Shown: piece by piece, positions 6,766 through 7,813 of the stretch
Layout of the letters: every line of letters begins with the position of its first letter
Numbering within the stretch: the first letter of the stretch is position 1
Assembly: GCA_022704885.1 (NCBI GenBank)
Contig: JAKJFO010000185.1
Coordinates: 278 to 8,090, forward strand
Reading direction: 5' to 3'
Length of the DNA stretch: 7,813 nucleotides
Origin: Candidatus Rifleibacteriota bacterium
GTDB taxonomy: Bacteria > Riflebacteria > Ozemobacteria > Ozemobacterales > Ozemobacteraceae
Made by a program: the position numbers and the translations under genes
Notes under the pieces: model-generated
What the model was told of the DNA's origin: nothing
Databases searched by the model: none
The model's input: the letters and a program-made list of their open reading frames with translations, nothing else

Positions 6766-7128
6766 CTATGCTTTTTTGTCGAAAATCAGACCCATGTAAT
6801 CTTCCATCTTAGCGACGAGATCGAGAACTTCTTCGTTCGGAATCTGGCGGATAACCTTGTCTTTGGTAATATCCACCACCGAAACCATCGTTCTGTGCGT
6901 AGCATCATGAATCTGAAAGCGCAGCGACCTGTCGAAAATCACTGCCGTCTTATTTAGTTTATCGACAGCTTCCTGAAGATCTTCCTGTGTTTTCTCGCGA
7001 TTTTCCTTGGGCGATTCGAGCTGTTTGCTGTCCAGTTCCTTAACTTTCCCTGCGTCTCCGCTTTTGTCGACGCTACCCTGGTTGGTAAGAGCAGGATCCA
7101 GGACTGGTCTAATGTTACCAATTTCCAT
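6766..7128 (-). CDS. flaG: Flagellar protein FlaG
   Basis: FlaG is a small protein often encoded beside flagellin and fliD; in several bacteria its loss changes filament length, though its mechanism is unclear. The 120-residue product has a charged, probably disordered N-terminal half (residues 1-48, rich in Lys, Glu, Ser, Asp) and the conserved FlaG domain at 50-118: DLQEAVDKLNK, then SLRFQIHDATHRTMVSVVDI, the hallmark KVIRQIPNEEVLDLVAKM (91-108) and a closing YMGLIFDKKA. The ATG at 7128 is eight bases after AAAGGAGG (7144-7137), which overlaps the end of the preceding 71-residue gene, so the two are probably coupled. It is followed 43 bases later by fliD. Confidence 0.95.
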   Translation of the reverse strand: MEIGNIRPVLDPALTNQGSVDKSGDAGKVKELDSKQLESPKENREKTQEDLQEAVDKLNKTAVIFDRSLRFQIHDATHRTMVSVVDITKDKVIRQIPNEEVLDLVAKMEDYMGLIFDKKA

Positions 7129-7143
7129 TTCAGCACCCTCCTT

Positions 7144-7359
7144 TCATAAACTAAATAATTCGTTGAAATATTCGAACGGCCGCAATGTCTGCTGAGCGAG
7201 ACATTCGACCATGTTTCCAGAAGTGAAGTCAGTCACTGGCCGGACAAATGATATAAAACGGCCGCCCCGATCAATGGTCGGAAAATGCGACCGGCCGACT
7301 GGCAATTCGCCAGACCGCTGCCTCAAAGCCAGATTATTAAGCACAAAAGCATTTTGCAT
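7144..7359 (-). CDS. Small unknown protein between flagellin and flaG
   Basis: This encodes a 71-residue protein that I do not recognise. The frame stays open upstream to 7440, but the ATG at 7359 is clearly preferred because a perfect AAGGAGG lies six bases before it; the extra upstream residues are non-convincing and lie in the leader. The product is basic in the first half (LALRQRSGELPVGRSHFPTI), then has an RFISFVRPV strand-like stretch and an aromatic-rich C-terminus (LRPFEYFNELFSL). It has one cysteine and no signal peptide or membrane helix. Its stop TGA touches the flaG ribosome binding site, so it is first in the flaG-fliD operon. A role tied to flagellin or FlaG is suggested by position only. 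The strong start signal and tight junction argue that it is translated. Confidence 0.65.
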   Translation of the reverse strand: MQNAFVLNNLALRQRSGELPVGRSHFPTIDRGGRFISFVRPVTDFTSGNMVECLAQQTLRPFEYFNELFSL

Positions 7360-7365
7360 CAGATT

Positions 7366-7372
7366 CCTCCTT
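7366..7372 (-). promoter_or_regulatory. Strong ribosome binding site fixing the start of the 71-residue gene
   Basis: Minus-strand AAGGAGG, a full consensus match, lies six bases before the ATG at 7359. It selects that start over the ATG at 7440, which has no comparable site. Confidence 0.8.
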
Positions 7373-7445
7373 GAATCTTTCCATCCATCTGCATCCTTGC
7401 AAATGTAAATCCTTAAACCAAACACACACAGTTTCCCCATATCCT

Positions 7446-7479
7446 ATTATATTTATCGACATAATTTATCTGACGATTA
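7446..7479 (-). promoter_or_regulatory. Candidate sigma-28 (FliA) flagellar promoter, with overlapping TATAAT
   Basis: Minus strand: TAAT (7479-7476), 15 bases, then GTCGATAA (7460-7453). This compares with the sigma-28 consensus TAAA-N15-GCCGATAA: three of four and seven of eight positions with exact spacing. It lies about 95 bases before the 71-residue gene, as expected for a class of late flagellar genes. A perfect TATAAT (7451-7446) follows directly and could serve a housekeeping sigma factor, but its -35 region at the normal distance (GTCAGA) is poor. Confidence 0.5.
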
Positions 7480-7483
7480 CCGG

Positions 7484-7534
7484 GGTATTTCAGACAATAC
7501 CGATAAATATCAGGATTAAACACAATTTTTAATC
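7484..7534. repeat. Two inverted repeats downstream of flagellin
   Basis: Within the 210-base gap after the flagellin stop there are two dyads: GATTAAA / TTTAATC with a 7-base loop (7514-7534), and GGTATT / AATACC with a 6-base loop (7484-7501). Both stems are short and AT-rich and neither is followed by a clear T-tract on the minus strand, so neither is a convincing intrinsic terminator. They could stabilise the flagellin mRNA 3' end or bind a regulator upstream of the candidate sigma-28 promoter. Confidence 0.3.
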
Positions 7535-7569
7535 AATAACAACAATGTTTAGCCTATTTTCTTTAAATA

Positions 7570-7813
7570 TCACCTCAAAAGGTTCAATACTCCGGCGGCA
7601 TTGGTATTAGCCTGCGCCAGCATGGCATTGGCCGACTGACTGACAACCTGGTTACGGGTAAATTCTATCATTTCCAGAGCAATATCTGCATCTCTTATTC
7701 GCGATTCTGATGCCGAAGCGTTAACATGCATGTTACGCAGGTTGGTTATCGCATGTTCAAGACGGTTCTGAAAGGCACCCAGCTTTGAGCGCTCGGCCGA
7801 AACGAGATCAATC
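7570..7813 (-). CDS. Flagellin, C-terminal part
   Basis: The last 80 codons of a flagellin, the filament subunit exported through the flagellar system; the start lies beyond the right edge. The reading begins IDLVSAERSKLGAFQNRLEH, the standard D0/D1 C-terminal helix, continues through ITNLRNMHVNASASESRIRD, ADIALEMIEFTRNQVVSQSA and NAMLAQANTNAAGVLNLLR, then TGA at 7572-7570. These match the conserved Flagellin_C domain (NxxAxESRIRDxDxA; MLAQAN near the end), whose final leucine-rich residues pack into the filament core and bind FliS. Nothing odd is seen in the visible part. The copy number of flagellin genes and any Maf-modified Ser/Thr, normally in the variable centre, cannot be judged here. 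Confidence 0.97.
   Translation of the reverse strand, partial: IDLVSAERSKLGAFQNRLEHAITNLRNMHVNASASESRIRDADIALEMIEFTRNQVVSQSANAMLAQANTNAAGVLNLLR

Noticed and set aside
7360..7440. N-terminal extension of the 71-residue protein to the ATG at 7440
   Set aside because: The upstream part lies in the leader after the promoter, has no ribosome binding site, and the consensus site before 7359 explains the start.
7499..7508. Plus-strand CCGATAA resembling a sigma-28 -10 element
   Set aside because: No TAAA-like element at the proper distance upstream and no plus-strand gene downstream (it would read into flagellin antisense).

Overview
The window is a late flagellar (filament) gene cluster read entirely from the minus strand. 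From high to low coordinates it holds: the C-terminal end of a flagellin; an intergenic region with a plausible sigma-28-type promoter; a 71-residue unknown protein; flaG; a very long fliD (filament cap) with a one-nucleotide-equivalent frameshift; a 201-residue unknown protein; a 645-residue Maf-type (MAF_flag10/DUF115) flagellin glycosyltransferase; fliS (flagellin chaperone); a 61-residue protein resembling the YjfB putative motility family; and a strong intrinsic terminator. Beyond the terminator, a separate minus-strand gene starts and runs out of the window at base 1. It may encode a NYN/PIN-like protein, and its only full-length start looks like ATT.

Gene spacing is tight: 4-base ATGA overlap for maf/fliS, about 12 to 45 bases elsewhere, with good ribosome binding sites. 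The block from the 71-residue gene to the 61-residue gene therefore looks like one operon. Its products would serve filament assembly: FliS holds flagellin before export, Maf glycosylates flagellin in the cytoplasm, FliD caps the growing filament, and FlaG influences filament length. The 201-residue protein sits beside fliD and near fliS, where fliT is often found, so a chaperone or accessory role is possible but unproven.

Organism: a flagellated bacterium with roughly balanced GC. A flagellin-flaG-fliD-maf-fliS order occurs in many phyla. The mix of a large multi-repeat FliD, Maf and a YjfB-like protein does not identify a lineage. A deep-branching group such as Candidatus Riflebacteria or a spirochaete relative is only a guess. 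No RNA genes, CRISPR arrays, insertion sequences or phage genes were seen.

The points most worth a second look are the fliD frameshift, the two unrecognised flagellar-locus proteins (71 and 201 residues), and the ATT-start gene at the left edge.
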